NCBI GenBank assembly: GCA_947372865.1
Contig: CANBVJ010000002.1
Coordinates: 1 to 64,000 of the forward strand
Origin: Comamonadaceae bacterium
Lineage (GTDB): Bacteria > Pseudomonadota > Gammaproteobacteria > Burkholderiales > Burkholderiaceae_C
DNA: 64,000 nt
Reading direction: 5' to 3'
Made by a program: the position numbers and the translations under genes. The notes beneath the pieces are model-generated. The model was not told where the DNA came from. It saw only the letters and a list, made by a program, of their open reading frames with translations, and did no database searches. Below, one piece after another: positions 9,905 to 21,813 of this stretch; positions within the stretch are counted from its first letter, which is position 1, and every line of letters starts with the position of its first letter.

Positions 9905-10762
9905 TTAGTTTTTCATTGCGGCCTGCGTTGCCGACAACACGCGCAAGGCCTGTACCGTGGCGTGCACATCGTGCACCCGCACAATGCGCGCGCCGTTTTG
10001 CACCGCAAGCGTCGCCGCTACCGCACTGGCCACGACCCGGTCGTCCGCCGCCGCGCCTGTCACCGCGCCCAAGGACGATTTGCGCGACCAGCCAGCCAGC
10101 AGCGCAAAGCCGGGCGCTAGCAACTCGTGTTGGCGCGCCAGCAGGCTAAAGTTCTGGGCCACCGTCTTGCCAAAACCAATACCCGGATCAATGCAAATGC
10201 GCGCTGCGTCCACGCCCTGCGCCACCAAGGCCTGCGCCGCCTGCGCCAAAAATTCGCGCACCGGCGCCACGATGTCGCCCTCCATAGGCGACACCTGCAT
10301 GGTTTGCGGATTGCCGTGCATGTGCATCAGGCACACGCCGCAGCGGGGGTGTTGCGCCACCACTTGCGCGCCTGTGCGGCCGTTCGCCGTATCAAGCCAG
10401 CGCAGCGCCCAAATGTCGTTGATGATGTCCGCACCCATGTCGAGCGCCGCCTGCATCACGCCGGGCTTGTACGTGTCTATGGAAATGGGAACGCCTAACG
10501 TGACCGCCTCGCGCAGCACCGGGAGCAGCCGCTCCAGCTCTTGCGCCTGTGACAAAGGCTGCGCCCCCGGGCGGGTAGATTCGGCGCCCAGGTCCAAAAT
10601 GTCGGCGCCTTGGGCGATCAGTGTCTCGCAATGCGCCAGGGCGGCGCGGGTGCTGGCGTGCTGGCCACCGTCGGAAAACGAATCAGGCGTGACGTTGACG
10701 ATGCCCATTACCTGCGCGCGCGCCAGGTTAATCCGGGTTCGGCTGGTTTGCCAATGGGGCAT
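9905..10762 (-). CDS. folP: Dihydropteroate synthase
   Basis: [40 protein letters not shown]. Confidence 0.97.
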   Translation of the reverse strand: MPHWQTSRTRINLARAQVMGIVNVTPDSFSDGGQHASTRAALAHCETLIAQGADILDLGAESTRPGAQPLSQAQELERLLPVLREAVTLGVPISIDTYKPGVMQAALDMGADIINDIWALRWLDTANGRTGAQVVAQHPRCGVCLMHMHGNPQTMQVSPMEGDIVAPVREFLAQAAQALVAQGVDAARICIDPGIGFGKTVAQNFSLLARQHELLAPGFALLAGWSRKSSLGAVTGAAADDRVVASAVAATLAVQNGARIVRVHDVHATVQALRVLSATQAAMKN

Positions 10763-10827
10763 GGTGCGAGCCCTGGGGAAAAGGAATGATTGGGGCGCCT
10801 GTTCGCAAGGCGCCCCGGCCGGGGCCT

Positions 10828-12747
10828 TTAGGCGGCCGTCGCAGCCGGCTCGGGCGTGACGGTAGCCGTTGGGGTGCCACCATCGCCAGAACCAGCGCTG
10901 GGCACCCGTGGCGACCAGTCTTTGGGGGGACGCGGCTCTTTACCGGCCATGATGTCGTCGAGCTGGTCGCTGTCGATGGTTTCCCATTCCAGCAACGCCT
11001 TGGCCATGGCGTGGATCTTGTCCTGGTTCTGTTCAATGAGGGTGCGCGCCTGCAGGTACTGCTGGTCGATGATGCGACGCACCTCCGAGTCCACCTTTTG
11101 CATGGTCTGCTCGCTCATGGTGGTGGTTTTGGTCACCGAGCGGCCCAAGAACACTTCACCCTCGTTTTCTGCGTACACCATGGGGCCCAGCGCATCGGTC
11201 ATGCCGTAGCGGGTCACCATGTCGCGGGCAATCGAGGTGGCGCGCTCAAAGTCGTTGCTGGCACCCGTGGTCATTTGCTTCATAAACACTTCTTCGGCAA
11301 TGCGTCCGCCAAACAGCATGCTGATCTGGTTGAGCATGTATTCGCTGTCGTAAGAATAGCGGTCTTGCGCGGGCAGGCTCATGGTCACGCCCAGAGCGCG
11401 GCCACGGGGGATGATGGTGACCTTGTGCACCGGATCGCACTTGGGCAGCAGCTTGCCGATCAGGGCGTGGCCAGACTCGTGGTATGCCGTGTTGCGGCGC
11501 TCGCCTTCGGGCATGACCATGCTCTTGCGCTCAGGGCCCATCAAAATCTTGTCCTTGGCCTTCTCGAAGTCCTGCATCTCCACCAGACGGGCATTGCGAC
11601 GCGCAGCCATCAAGGCAGCTTCGTTGCACAGGTTGGCCAAGTCCGCGCCAGACATGCCAGGGGTTCCACGGGCAATCACGCCAGGGTTCACGTCTTGGGC
11701 CACCGGCACCTTGCGCATGTGCACATTCAGGATTTGTTCGCGGCCCCGGATGTCGGGCAGCGTCACATAAACCTGACGGTCAAAGCGGCCTGGGCGCAAA
11801 AGGGCAGCGTCCAAAATATCGGGGCGGTTGGTGGCAGCCACCACGATCACGCCAACATTGGTCTCGAAGCCGTCCATCTCCACCAACATCTGGTTGAGGG
11901 TTTGCTCGCGTTCGTCGTTACCACCGCCCAAACCGGCGCCACGCTGGCGACCCACGGCGTCAATTTCGTCAATAAAGATGATGCAAGGCGCGTTCTTTTT
12001 GGCGTTGTCAAACATGTCGCGCACGCGAGACGCGCCCACGCCAACAAACATTTCCACAAAGTCGGAACCCGAAATGCTGAAAAACGGCACTTTGGCTTCG
12101 CCTGCAATCGACTTGGCGAGCAGGGTTTTGCCGGTTCCCGGCGGGCCTACCAGCAGCAAACCGCGCGGAATGCGACCGCCCAGTTTTTGAAATTTGGTCG
12201 GATCTTTCAGAAAGTCAACGACTTCCTTGACTTCTTCTTTGGCCTCGTCGCAACCCGCCACGTCAGCAAACGTTACGGTATTGGTGTTTTCGTCCAGCAA
12301 ACGGGCCTTGCTCTTACCAAAGCTAAATGCTCCGCCCTTGCCGCCACCCTGCATCTGGCGCATGAAATACACCCACACGCCGATCAACAGCAGCATGGGG
12401 CCCCAGCTCACCAGCAGGGTCATGAGCAAAGAGCCTTCTTCACGGGGTTTGACGTCAAATTTCACACCGTTAGAGATCAGGTCGCCCACCAAACCGCGGT
12501 CCAGGTAGGTGGCGGTGGTTTTGATGCGGCGCTCGTCGGTGGTCAGCGCGATGATTTCGGTACCGCCCTGGCCTTCCTGGATCACGGCGCTCTTGATGTG
12601 TTTGTTGCGAACTTCTTCGAGGAAATCGGAGTAGCCCAAGGTGGTGGCGTTGGCGCCGCTGTGCGAGTCAAACTGCTTGAAAACGGTAAAAAGTACCAAG
12701 CCAATGACCAGCCAGACTGCAATTTTTGAGAACCACTGATTGTTCAA
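10828..12747 (-). CDS. ftsH: ATP-dependent zinc metalloprotease FtsH
   Basis: [17 protein letters not shown] Walker A, SRH region, HESGH zinc-protease motif. Confidence 0.98.
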   Translation of the reverse strand: MNNQWFSKIAVWLVIGLVLFTVFKQFDSHSGANATTLGYSDFLEEVRNKHIKSAVIQEGQGGTEIIALTTDERRIKTTATYLDRGLVGDLISNGVKFDVKPREEGSLLMTLLVSWGPMLLLIGVWVYFMRQMQGGGKGGAFSFGKSKARLLDENTNTVTFADVAGCDEAKEEVKEVVDFLKDPTKFQKLGGRIPRGLLLVGPPGTGKTLLAKSIAGEAKVPFFSISGSDFVEMFVGVGASRVRDMFDNAKKNAPCIIFIDEIDAVGRQRGAGLGGGNDEREQTLNQMLVEMDGFETNVGVIVVAATNRPDILDAALLRPGRFDRQVYVTLPDIRGREQILNVHMRKVPVAQDVNPGVIARGTPGMSGADLANLCNEAALMAARRNARLVEMQDFEKAKDKILMGPERKSMVMPEGERRNTAYHESGHALIGKLLPKCDPVHKVTIIPRGRALGVTMSLPAQDRYSYDSEYMLNQISMLFGGRIAEEVFMKQMTTGASNDFERATSIARDMVTRYGMTDALGPMVYAENEGEVFLGRSVTKTTTMSEQTMQKVDSEVRRIIDQQYLQARTLIEQNQDKIHAMAKALLEWETIDSDQLDDIMAGKEPRPPKDWSPRVPSAGSGDGGTPTATVTPEPAATAA

Positions 12748-12896
12748 GCGAAGCTCCAGTTAGGGCGCAAGAGAAGATACCTTGCTTACATGCGCCGCAT
12801 TTTAGAGCTTTCAAGGTGCGGCGATCGACTATTTGCATTTATCAGCCACAAGAGCGCAAAGGCCATAGGACAAGGCGCACACAGCGCGCCAAAGTG

Positions 12897-13598
12897 CTAT
12901 CGCAGCCCGATACCGACCAAAAAAGTCTCGGACGAGCGGTCGCGCGAAGCCTTGGGTTTGTAAGGTTTGACGGTGTGGAAGGCCGCTTTAAAGCGCTGGA
13001 CCACGTCGTTGTAACTGCCACCGTGGAACACCTTGGCCACCAGAGCGCCCTCAGGCTTCATGTGGTTTTGGGCAAATTCGATGGCCAGCTCCACCAGGTA
13101 TTCAATGCGCGCGGCGTCGGCTGACGAGATGCCTGAGAGGTTGGGCGCCATATCCGACACCACCAGATCAGCTTGGCGACCGGCCAGCGCAGCCTCCAGT
13201 TGGGCCAGCACCTCGGCCTCGCGAAAGTCGCCCTGAATGAAGTGCACGCCTTCAATCGGGTCCATGGCCAGCAGGTCCAGGCCGATGATGGTGCCGTTGA
13301 GGTCGCCCACGGCGGCACCCTGGGGCGACATGCGCCGGCGCAAATACTGGCTCCAGGCGCCTGGCGTGCAACCCAAGTCCACCACCAGTTGGCCGGGCTT
13401 GACCAGCCCGAAGACCTCGTCAATTTCCTTGAGCTTGTAGGCGGCACGTGCCCGGTAGCCTTCGCGCGACGCGAGTTTGACGTAGGGGTCGTTGATATGG
13501 TCGTGCAACCAGGCCTTGTTGACCTTTTTTCCCTTGATAGACGGCTTGGGTGAGCCAGCGGCCGCAGCGGGACTGGGCGCAGAGGGAGTTTTTTTCAT
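12897..13598 (-). CDS. rlmE: 23S rRNA (uridine-2'-O-) methyltransferase RlmE (FtsJ/RrmJ)
   Basis: [51 protein letters not shown]. Start placed at [10 protein letters not shown] (13598) rather than the ORF-track start 13856. Confidence 0.95.
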   Translation of the reverse strand: MKKTPSAPSPAAAAGSPKPSIKGKKVNKAWLHDHINDPYVKLASREGYRARAAYKLKEIDEVFGLVKPGQLVVDLGCTPGAWSQYLRRRMSPQGAAVGDLNGTIIGLDLLAMDPIEGVHFIQGDFREAEVLAQLEAALAGRQADLVVSDMAPNLSGISSADAARIEYLVELAIEFAQNHMKPEGALVAKVFHGGSYNDVVQRFKAAFHTVKPYKPKASRDRSSETFLVGIGLR

Positions 13599-13616
13599 TG
13601 CACCGATAATACCGGT

Positions 13617-14099
13617 ATGCCCCAAATACAACTTACCCCCGCCCAGCGCAAAGTTCACCGCGCCGACGCGCACCACCTCGACCCCGTAGTCATGGTCGGC
13701 AACGACGGCCTGACGGCCAATGTCAAAAAAGAAGCGGACAACGCGCTTAACGCCCACGGCCTTATCAAGGTCCGCGTTTTTTCGGACGACCGTGTCGCCC
13801 GCGAAACCATGTTCCAGACCCTGGCCGACGAACTCAGCGCCGCGCCTATCCAGCACATCGGCAAGCTGCTGGTGCTGTGGCGCCCGCTACCAGACACGGT
13901 TAAAGAAAAATCGGTGGACGAGGACCGCATGGCGGGTCCGCGCGACTTCAAGGTCTTGAAATACAGCAAGCGCGCCGGTCAGCGCCCTGAAGTAAAGACC
14001 TTGCGCGTGCTGGGCAACCAGCGCCTCACAGCGGGCGGCAACGTCAAGCGGGCCAAACCGAAGCCCCAGACCAGCGTCAAAAAACGAAGCCAGACCTAA
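13617..14099 (+). CDS. yhbY: YhbY-family (CRM domain) ribosome-associated RNA-binding protein
   Basis: [49 protein letters not shown] typical of YhbY/CRM. Confidence 0.9.
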   Translation: MPQIQLTPAQRKVHRADAHHLDPVVMVGNDGLTANVKKEADNALNAHGLIKVRVFSDDRVARETMFQTLADELSAAPIQHIGKLLVLWRPLPDTVKEKSVDEDRMAGPRDFKVLKYSKRAGQRPEVKTLRVLGNQRLTAGGNVKRAKPKPQTSVKKRSQT

Positions 14100-14103
14100 A
14101 CCG

Positions 14104-14541
14104 CTATGCGTGCCAGCGCGCCCGGGCCACGGCCTGGCGCCTGACCAGCAACTGAAAAACGGCAACGGCGCAAAGCCATTGCAGCAAGTACATACCGCTG
14201 CCAAGGCGATGCCAAAGTTGCAGATCTTCGCGCGCCACGATGCGCGGGGCGACCACCCACTCGGCCAGCACGGCGCACAACAAGCCAATCCCGGCGAGCA
14301 AGGGAAGCCACGCAATTTTTGGCCGTTCGTGGGCAAACCCAAGGGCGTCGCGCTTTCGCAGGTTCAGCAGTAGCAAAACTGCGGCGCAGACGCAGGACAC
14401 CCAGGTTTGCGCGCTGAACAAGTGGGCCGCCATCGCGCCCGCCATCGCTGGCGTGGGCAAATGCATGAACAGCAGGGGCACCACGACAAAACCCAGCAGG
14501 CTCAAACTGGCCCACCAGGCGGCGGCAAGCCATAAGCACAT
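14104..14541 (-). CDS. DUF4149-type small membrane protein
   Basis: Four predicted TM helices, position between yhbY and greA; start uncertain (ORF opens at 14619). Confidence 0.7.
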   Translation of the reverse strand: MCLWLAAAWWASLSLLGFVVVPLLFMHLPTPAMAGAMAAHLFSAQTWVSCVCAAVLLLLNLRKRDALGFAHERPKIAWLPLLAGIGLLCAVLAEWVVAPRIVAREDLQLWHRLGSGMYLLQWLCAVAVFQLLVRRQAVARARWHA

Positions 14542-14566
14542 TTGAGCTGCCACCTGGCTGCGGCGA

Positions 14567-15043
14567 TCAGACGTAGCGAACCGCCACGATTTCGTAGGCC
14601 TTGTCGCCACCGGGCGCAATCACCACGGCGGTGTCGCCCTCTTCCTTGCCGATCAGGGCCCGGGCAATGGGCGAGCTGATGTTGATCAATCCTAGTTTGA
14701 GATCCGCCTCGTCTTCACCCACGATTTGGTAGGTCACGCGTTCGCCGGTTTCTTCCTCTTCCAGATCCACCGTGGTACCAAACACGATGCGCCCGCCGGC
14801 GTCGAGCGTCTGCGGATCGATGATTTGCGCGGCAGAAAGTTTGCCTTCCACCTCCTGGATACGGCCTTCGATAAAGCCCTGGCGGTCTTTGGCGGCGTCG
14901 TATTCGGCGTTTTCGCTCAGGTCACCCTGGGCACGGGCCTCAGAAATGGCGTTGATCACCCACGGACGCTCCACGGTCTTGAGCTTGTGCAGCTCGGCTT
15001 TGAGGATCTCGGCGCCGCGCTTGGTCAGGGGGATGGTGGCCAT
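14567..15043 (-). CDS. greA: Transcription elongation factor GreA
   Basis: [62 protein letters not shown]. Confidence 0.97.
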   Translation of the reverse strand: MATIPLTKRGAEILKAELHKLKTVERPWVINAISEARAQGDLSENAEYDAAKDRQGFIEGRIQEVEGKLSAAQIIDPQTLDAGGRIVFGTTVDLEEEETGERVTYQIVGEDEADLKLGLINISSPIARALIGKEEGDTAVVIAPGGDKAYEIVAVRYV

Positions 15044-15132
15044 AGGAAAAAGAGGTAAACGGGGAATCAATAAAACAGCGCGGGACAGCACCGCGCGCTA
15101 GCGCTGCACTGTCCCGGCATGGAAGCTGCGGA

Positions 15133-18100
15133 TTATGCCAACAGTTGTGCGTGCATTTCCTGCACCGAGATCACGCCCAGGTCATCGAGGTATTTCATGC
15201 CCTCCACCGCCGCTTCCGCGCCGGCGATGGTGGTAAACGTGGTTACCCGGGCCAGCAGCGCTGAGGTGCGGATATGGCGCGAATCGGCAATGGCGTTACG
15301 CCGCTCTTCCACGGTGTTGACCACCAGCGACACTTCGTTGTTCTTGATCATGTCCACAATGTGCGGCCGGCCTTCGGTGACCTTGTTCACCGTGCGGCAG
15401 GCCACGCCTGCGCTGGTGATGGCCAGGGCCGTGCCCTTGGTGGCCAGCAGCTCAAAGCCCATCGCCGCGAGTTTGCGTGCCACTTCCACGGCGCGCGCCT
15501 TGTCGCTTTGCTTGACCGAAATAAAGGCCCGGCCCGAGCGCGGCAGCTTGGTGCCCGCGCCGAGCTGCGACTTGACAAAGGCCTCGCCAAAGGTTTTTCC
15601 CACGCCCATCACTTCGCCGGTGGACTTCATCTCGGGGCCGAGAATCGTGTCCACGCCGGGGAATTTGACGAAGGGGAACACGGCTTCCTTGACGCTGAAA
15701 TACGGCGGCGTCACCTCTTTGGTCACGCCTTGCTGCGCCAGGGTTTGCCCGACCATGCAGCGCGCCGCCACTTTGGCCAGTTGCACGCCGGTGGCCTTGC
15801 TGACGAAAGGCACGGTGCGGCTGGCGCGGGGATTGACTTCGAGCACATAAATCACGTCTTTGCCGTCCACGTTCTGGATCGCAAACTGCACGTTCATCAG
15901 GCCGACCACGTGCAGCGCGTGCGCCATGGCCGCCGTCTGGCGTTTGATCTCGGTCACCGTTGCGGCGCCCAGGCTATAGGGCGGCAGCGAACACGCCGAG
16001 TCGCCGCTGTGCACGCCGGCTTGTTCAATGTGTTCCATCACGCCGCCAATCCAAGTGGCGCCAGTGGCGTCACGGATGCAGTCCACGTCGCACTCAATGG
16101 CGTCGTTCAAAAAGCGGTCCAGCAGCACGGGTGAATCGTGGCTCACCTTGACGGCTTCGCGCATATAGCGCTCTAGGTCGCGCTGCTCGTGCACGATTTC
16201 CATGGCGCGGCCACCAAGCACGTAGCTGGGGCGCACCACCAGTGGATAGCCCAGAGCGGCGGCTTTTTCCAGCGCTTCGGGCTCGGTGCGGGCGGTGGCG
16301 TTGGGCGGCTGGCGCAGTTCCAGCGCATGCAGCAGCTTTTGGAAGCGCTCGCGGTCTTCGGCTGCGTCAATCATGTCCGGGCTGGTGCCGATGATGGGCA
16401 CGCCGTTGGCTTCCAAATCCAGCGCAAGCTTCAAGGGCGTTTGGCCGCCGTATTGCACGATCACGCCGACCGGTTTTTCCTTGTCCACGATTTCCAGCAC
16501 GTCTTCCAGGGTGAGCGGCTCAAAGTAGAGGCGGTCTGAGGTGTCGTAGTCGGTGGACACGGTCTCGGGGTTGCAGTTGACCATGATGGTCTCGTACCCG
16601 TCTTCGCGCATGGCCAGCGCGGCGTGCACGCAGCAGTAGTCAAACTCGATGCCCTGGCCAATGCGGTTGGGGCCGCCTCCAAGCACCATGATTTTCTTGT
16701 TGTTGGTGGGCGCGGCTTCGCACTCGGCGCCTTGCGCCTCGTAGGTCGAATACATATAGGCGGTGTGCGTGCCAAATTCGGCCGCGCAGGTGTCCACGCG
16801 CTTGTAGACCGGTCGCACACCCAGGGCGATGCGCTTGTTGCGCACGGCGGTGTCGGTGGTTTTGAACTGGCGCGCCAGGCGGCGGTCCGAAAAGCCTTTT
16901 TGCTTGAGCGCGCGCAGCGTGGGCGCACCCATGGCGTCCAGCGCCGAACCGGTAGCGGGTTGCGGCAAGCCTTCAATTTCCAACTCAATCTTGACGATTT
17001 GCTCGATTTGCACCAAAAACCAGGGGTCGATCTTGGTCAAGGCAAACACCTCGTCCACGCTCATGCCCTGGGCAAAGGCGTCGCCCACGTACCAAATGCG
17101 CTCAGGGCCGGGTTCGCCCAGCTCTTTTTCCAGCACTTCGCGGTCTTGCGTCTTTTCGTTCATGCCGTCCACGCCCACTTCCAGGCCGCGCAGGGCTTTC
17201 TGGAAGGACTCCTGGAAGGTGCGGCCCATGGCCATCACCTCGCCCACCGACTTCATCTGGGTGGTGAGGCGGCTGTCGGCGGCGGGGAATTTCTCAAACG
17301 CAAAACGCGGGATTTTGGTGACCACGTAGTCGATGCTGGGCTCAAAACTGGCAGGTGTTGCGCCGCCGGTAATGTCGTTGCGCAGCTCGTCAAGCGTAAA
17401 GCCGACCGCCAGCTTGGCGGCAATTTTGGCAATCGGAAAACCCGTGGCCTTGGACGCCAGCGCCGAGGAGCGCGAAACGCGCGGGTTCATCTCGATCACC
17501 ACCATGCGGCCGTCCACCGGGTTGATGGAGAACTGCACGTTCGAGCCACCCGTGTCCACGCCGATTTCGCGCAGCACGGCCAGAGAAGCGTTGCGCAGAA
17601 TCTGGTATTCCTTGTCGGTCAGCGTCTGGGCGGGGGCCACGGTGATGGAGTCGCCGGTATGCACGCCCATGGGGTCCAGGTTTTCAATCGAGCAGACGAT
17701 GATGCAGTTGTCCGCCTTGTCGCGCACCACTTCCATCTCGTACTCTTTCCAACCCAAGAGCGACTCTTCAATCAGCAACTCATTGGTGGGCGAGGCTTCC
17801 AGGCCACGTTTGCAAATCGTCTCGAACTCTTCCGAGTTGTAGGCGATGCCGCCGCCGGTGCCGCCCAGGGTGAAACTGGGGCGGATGACGGTGGGGAAAC
17901 CCAGCGTCTTTTGCACAGCCCAGGCCTCATCCATGCTGTGGGCGATACCTGATCGCGCCGAACCCAGACCGATTTTGGTCATCGCGTCCTTGAACTTGAG
18001 CCGGTCTTCGGCCTTGTCAATCGCTTCGGGCGTGGCGCCAATGAGTTCAACCTTGTACTTTTCGAGCACGCCGTTGTGCCACAGGTCGAGCGCGCAGTTC

Positions 18101-18387
18101 AGCGCGGTCTGGCCGCCCATGGTGGGCAAAATCGCGTCAGGCTTTTCCTTGGCGATGATTTTCTCCACCGTCTGCCAGGTGATGGGCTCAATGTAGGTCA
18201 CGTCCGCCGTGTCCGGGTCGGTCATGATGGTGGCAGGGTTGCTATTGATCAGAATGACTTTGTAGCCCTCTTCGCGCAGCGCCTTACAGGCCTGCACGCC
18301 GGAATAATCAAACTCACAGGCCTGGCCGATGATGATGGGCCCGGCGCCGATGATCAGAATGCTTTTGATGTCGCTGCGTTTTGGCAT
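15133..18387 (-). CDS. carB: Carbamoyl-phosphate synthase large subunit
   Basis: 1084 aa, [30 protein letters not shown], two ATP-grasp halves, C-terminal MGS domain. Confidence 0.98.
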   Translation of the reverse strand: MPKRSDIKSILIIGAGPIIIGQACEFDYSGVQACKALREEGYKVILINSNPATIMTDPDTADVTYIEPITWQTVEKIIAKEKPDAILPTMGGQTALNCALDLWHNGVLEKYKVELIGATPEAIDKAEDRLKFKDAMTKIGLGSARSGIAHSMDEAWAVQKTLGFPTVIRPSFTLGGTGGGIAYNSEEFETICKRGLEASPTNELLIEESLLGWKEYEMEVVRDKADNCIIVCSIENLDPMGVHTGDSITVAPAQTLTDKEYQILRNASLAVLREIGVDTGGSNVQFSINPVDGRMVVIEMNPRVSRSSALASKATGFPIAKIAAKLAVGFTLDELRNDITGGATPASFEPSIDYVVTKIPRFAFEKFPAADSRLTTQMKSVGEVMAMGRTFQESFQKALRGLEVGVDGMNEKTQDREVLEKELGEPGPERIWYVGDAFAQGMSVDEVFALTKIDPWFLVQIEQIVKIELEIEGLPQPATGSALDAMGAPTLRALKQKGFSDRRLARQFKTTDTAVRNKRIALGVRPVYKRVDTCAAEFGTHTAYMYSTYEAQGAECEAAPTNNKKIMVLGGGPNRIGQGIEFDYCCVHAALAMREDGYETIMVNCNPETVSTDYDTSDRLYFEPLTLEDVLEIVDKEKPVGVIVQYGGQTPLKLALDLEANGVPIIGTSPDMIDAAEDRERFQKLLHALELRQPPNATARTEPEALEKAAALGYPLVVRPSYVLGGRAMEIVHEQRDLERYMREAVKVSHDSPVLLDRFLNDAIECDVDCIRDATGATWIGGVMEHIEQAGVHSGDSACSLPPYSLGAATVTEIKRQTAAMAHALHVVGLMNVQFAIQNVDGKDVIYVLEVNPRASRTVPFVSKATGVQLAKVAARCMVGQTLAQQGVTKEVTPPYFSVKEAVFPFVKFPGVDTILGPEMKSTGEVMGVGKTFGEAFVKSQLGAGTKLPRSGRAFISVKQSDKARAVEVARKLAAMGFELLATKGTALAITSAGVACRTVNKVTEGRPHIVDMIKNNEVSLVVNTVEERRNAIADSRHIRTSALLARVTTFTTIAGAEAAVEGMKYLDDLGVISVQEMHAQLLA

Positions 18388-18473
18388 GTTCTCTGCTGCT
18401 CTCTACTTTTTTTTGGCCGCGCACCGGGCGCCGCCGCTGTTACTACTAAAACCGAAGGTAATTGCCCAATGGC

Positions 18474-19130
18474 TCAGGCCAGACTGGCATTGGCCAGCTT
18501 GACCCCAAACCAGACAAACACCGCGCCCACGGCGCTGGACAAACTGGCCGACAACTTATGGCGCGAGCGAAAGCCTTGCGCCAGGCGTGCGCCGGCAAAA
18601 ATCAGAACCGACAAATACAAGGCGCTAAAGCCCATGACGATGGCGCTCAAAATCAAAAAAGGCACGACCGGCGTCTCGTAGGCCGGGTCAATGAACTGCA
18701 CAAAAAACGAAAGCAAAAACAATATCGCCTTCGGGTTGAGCAAACTCACCAAGAGTGCGCGTTTGAACGGCTGCGCCATGTGCGCGGGAATCTCGGGCTC
18801 GGCCTGCGCGGGCAAATCCGCACTGCGCCATTTTTTGAGGGCCGCCAGCAGCAATTGCACGCCGACCCAGCTCAGGTAAGCGGCGCCCGCGTACTTCACC
18901 ACCATGAACAGCGCAGGCGTGGTGCGCAGCAAACCGGCGGCGCCCAATCCCACCAGCGCCAGCAGCACCGTGTCACCCAGGAACACGCCCAAGGCCCCCT
19001 GAAAACCCGCCTTGACGCCGCGCACTGTGGCCACCGACAAGATGAACAGCGAATTGGGGCCAGGCAGCAAGATGATGCCAAAGGCGCCAATCACATAGGT
19101 CCACAGGTCGGTCACGCCATAAAAACTCAT
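18474..19130 (-). CDS. LysE/RhtB-family amino-acid exporter
   Basis: [39 protein letters not shown] and [11 protein letters not shown] signature. Confidence 0.93.
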   Translation of the reverse strand: MSFYGVTDLWTYVIGAFGIILLPGPNSLFILSVATVRGVKAGFQGALGVFLGDTVLLALVGLGAAGLLRTTPALFMVVKYAGAAYLSWVGVQLLLAALKKWRSADLPAQAEPEIPAHMAQPFKRALLVSLLNPKAILFLLSFFVQFIDPAYETPVVPFLILSAIVMGFSALYLSVLIFAGARLAQGFRSRHKLSASLSSAVGAVFVWFGVKLANASLA

Positions 19131-20293
19131 GCCCGCGACTCCATCTCCCGGATAAAGCGGTCAAACAAGTAGCCAATATCGTGCGGGCCGGGCGAGGCTT
19201 CCGGGTGGCCCTGGAAGCAAAAGGCCGGCTTGTCCGTGCGCTCCAGCCCTTGCAGCGTGCCGTCAAACAGGCTGATATGGGTGGCGCGCAAATGGGCGGG
19301 CAAGCTTTTTTCGTCCACCGCAAAACCGTGGTTCTGGCTGGTGATGCTGACGCGCCCAGTTCCTAAGTCTTTGACCGGATGGTTGGCGCCGTGGTGGCCA
19401 AATTTCATCTTGAAGGTCTTGGCGCCAGACGCCAGCGCCATGATCTGGTGGCCCAGGCAAATGCCAAACACCGGCACGCCGGACTCGATCAACGTGGCTG
19501 CAGCGGAAATAGCGTAGTCGCAAGGCTCGGGGTCGCCGGGGCCGTTGCTCAGAAAAATACCGTTGGGCTGGAGTTTTTGCACCTCGGCGGCCGGCGTTTG
19601 CGCAGGCACCACGGTTACCTTGCAACCGCGCTCGCTGAGCATGCGCAAAATATTCTTTTTGACGCCAAAGTCGTAGGCCACCACGTGGAACCTGGGCGCG
19701 GTTTGCTGGCCGTAGCCTTGTCCCAAGGTCCATTCGGACTCGGTCCAGGCATAGCTCTTGTCCGCGCTGACCACACGGGCCAAATCCAGGCCGGCCATGG
19801 AGGGTGCGCCTTTGGCGGCAGCCACGGCTTGCGCAATCAGGGCGTCCGTCACGGTTTGGTCTGCGGCAAGTGCCCAGATGCAACCGTTTTGCGCGCCCTG
19901 TTCGCGCAGTTGGCGCGTCAGTTGGCGGGTGTCGATGTTGGCAATGGCCACGGTACCGTGGTTTTGCAAATAGGCGCTGAGCGTCTGGGTGCTGCGAAAG
20001 TTCGACGCCACCAACGGCAGGTCTTTGATCACCAGACCGGCGGCATGCACCGCGTCAGACTCGACGTCTTCCGGGTTGGTGCCGTAGTTGCCGATGTGGG
20101 GATAGGTCAGCGTAACGATCTGCTGGCAATAGCTGGGGTCGGTCAGGATTTCTTGGTAGCCGGTCATGGAGGTGTTAAACACCACTTCGCCGACGGTGGA
20201 GCCTGTCGCCCCGATGGAATTGCCAAGGTAGACCGTGCCGTCTGCGAGCGCCAAAATAGCGGGGGGGGTATTACCCTGAAGAGACAAAAGCAC
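19127..20293 (-). CDS. carA: Carbamoyl-phosphate synthase small subunit (likely GTG start at VLLSLQG; ORF-track start is 20326)
   Basis: [44 protein letters not shown]; class-I amidotransferase [10 protein letters not shown]. Confidence 0.96.
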   Translation of the reverse strand: MLLSLQGNTPPAILALADGTVYLGNSIGATGSTVGEVVFNTSMTGYQEILTDPSYCQQIVTLTYPHIGNYGTNPEDVESDAVHAAGLVIKDLPLVASNFRSTQTLSAYLQNHGTVAIANIDTRQLTRQLREQGAQNGCIWALAADQTVTDALIAQAVAAAKGAPSMAGLDLARVVSADKSYAWTESEWTLGQGYGQQTAPRFHVVAYDFGVKKNILRMLSERGCKVTVVPAQTPAAEVQKLQPNGIFLSNGPGDPEPCDYAISAAATLIESGVPVFGICLGHQIMALASGAKTFKMKFGHHGANHPVKDLGTGRVSITSQNHGFAVDEKSLPAHLRATHISLFDGTLQGLERTDKPAFCFQGHPEASPGPHDIGYLFDRFIREMESRA

Positions 20294-20442
20294 TGGGTTC
20301 TCCGAATGGGTTACGGGTACGCCCAAGCGCGCTCAAGAGTCCATCTTGGCTGCTTTTATTCGAAGGGGATTGGGCTTTTCGAGCGCTTGGGCGGGCTGGT
20401 TTATGGAAAGCCTACCATTGTAACCCAGCGACTTTTTCGCCT

Positions 20443-21213
20443 TCAGCGCGCGCCAATGCTGCTTGCGTGCAGGCAAATGGCGGCGGCGGCGGCCACGTTG
20501 AGCGACTCTTCACCCCCGGGCTGGCCGATGCGCACATGCACCTGGGCGCGCGCCAGCAAACCCGGGCGCACGCCCTGCCCTTCGTGCCCGAGCGCCCATG
20601 CGCAGGGAAAAGGCAGGCGCAAGTCCTGAATCAAGCTACCTTGGTGCGAGCTAGTGACCACCAGTGGCACTTGCAAAACGTCCAGCGCAGGCTCTTGCAC
20701 GCCTTCAAACAGCGCCAAGCCAAAATGCGCGCCCATGCCCGCGCGCAGCACTTTGGGCGACCACAGGGCGGCCGTTTCCTGCAGCGCAATCACCTGCTTA
20801 AAGCCAAAGGCGGCGGCGCTTCGCAAAATCGAGCCCACATTGCCCGCATCCTGCACCCGGTCCAAAATGACCGTGGGTGCGTGCGGATCGATTTCAGCAT
20901 GGGGCGGCAAATCCAATACAAAACCCAGCTTGGCCGGTGACTCCAGCCCGCTGATCTCGGAAAACAGCGCGTCAGGCACCACCACGTTTTTGGCCGCTGC
21001 GCTACCAAACTGCGCGGCCGCCTGCGACCAGCAGGATTCGGCAAACACCGCGATCGTTGGCTGCAAGCCGCGCAACAAGGCGGCGCTGCACAAATGGTCG
21101 CCCTCCACCCAGAAGCGTCCGGTCTTGCGGTAGGCGGTGTTGCCCTGGGCCAGTTTGCGCAGCTCTTTGAGCAGCGGGTTGTCGCGCGAGGCGATGGGGT
21201 GCATGGAAATCAT
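20443..21213 (-). CDS. TrmH/SpoU-family RNA 2'-O-methyltransferase
   Basis: [51 protein letters not shown] overlap with rnhB. Confidence 0.92.
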   Translation of the reverse strand: MISMHPIASRDNPLLKELRKLAQGNTAYRKTGRFWVEGDHLCSAALLRGLQPTIAVFAESCWSQAAAQFGSAAAKNVVVPDALFSEISGLESPAKLGFVLDLPPHAEIDPHAPTVILDRVQDAGNVGSILRSAAAFGFKQVIALQETAALWSPKVLRAGMGAHFGLALFEGVQEPALDVLQVPLVVTSSHQGSLIQDLRLPFPCAWALGHEGQGVRPGLLARAQVHVRIGQPGGEESLNVAAAAAICLHASSIGAR

Positions 21214-21806
21214 CGCAATAAGTCGGTGACCGGCCTGAAGGTCCGGCGGTGTTGGGGGCAAGGCCCGTGCAGGCGTAGCGCAGCCAAATGGTCGGCGGTG
21301 CCGTAGCCCTTGTGCTGGTCAAAACCGTAGTGGGGGAATTGCTGGTGGTATTCCAGGCACCAGCGGTCGCGGGTCACCTTGGCCAAAATAGACGCGGCCG
21401 AGATGGCCGGCACCTTGTCGTCGCCTTTAACAATCGCCTCTGCCCGAATATCGAGCACCGGCAGGCGGTTGCCGTCCACCAGCACCAGTTTGGGCGGCAG
21501 GCGCAGGCCCATCACCGCGCGGCGCATGGCTAAGAGTGTAGCTTGCAGAATATTGAGCTCGTCAATCTCTTCCACGCTGGCCTGGGCAATCGAACAGCAC
21601 AAGGCTTTGGCGCGAATTTCGTCAAACAAGGCCTCGCGCCTTCGGGCGCTGAGCTTTTTGGAATCCGCCAGACCTTGAATCGGCCGCAACTCGTCCAGAA
21701 TGACCGCTGCAGCCACCACGGGGCCAGCCAGCGGCCCGCGACCGGCCTCATCCACGCCAGCGACCAGGCCCGAGACTTCCCAAACCAGCTCCGCTTGCTG
21801 CGGCAT
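21210..21806 (-). CDS. rnhB: Ribonuclease HII
   Basis: [38 protein letters not shown]; start MPQQAELVW at 21806. Confidence 0.96.
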   Translation of the reverse strand: MPQQAELVWEVSGLVAGVDEAGRGPLAGPVVAAAVILDELRPIQGLADSKKLSARRREALFDEIRAKALCCSIAQASVEEIDELNILQATLLAMRRAVMGLRLPPKLVLVDGNRLPVLDIRAEAIVKGDDKVPAISAASILAKVTRDRWCLEYHQQFPHYGFDQHKGYGTADHLAALRLHGPCPQHRRTFRPVTDLLR

Positions 21807-21813
21807 CAAGGGC

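Noticed and set aside
10792-10816. GGGGCGCC...GGCGCCCC inverted repeat between folP and ftsH as a terminator
   Set aside because: No U-tract on either strand; kept out of the feature list.
10786-12729. 647-aa ORF antisense to ftsH
   Set aside because: Shadow ORF of ftsH; composition typical of reverse-complement coding (His/Gln/Val/Gly rich).
16624-17952. 442-aa ORF antisense to carB
   Set aside because: Shadow ORF; no domain signature, lies entirely inside carB.
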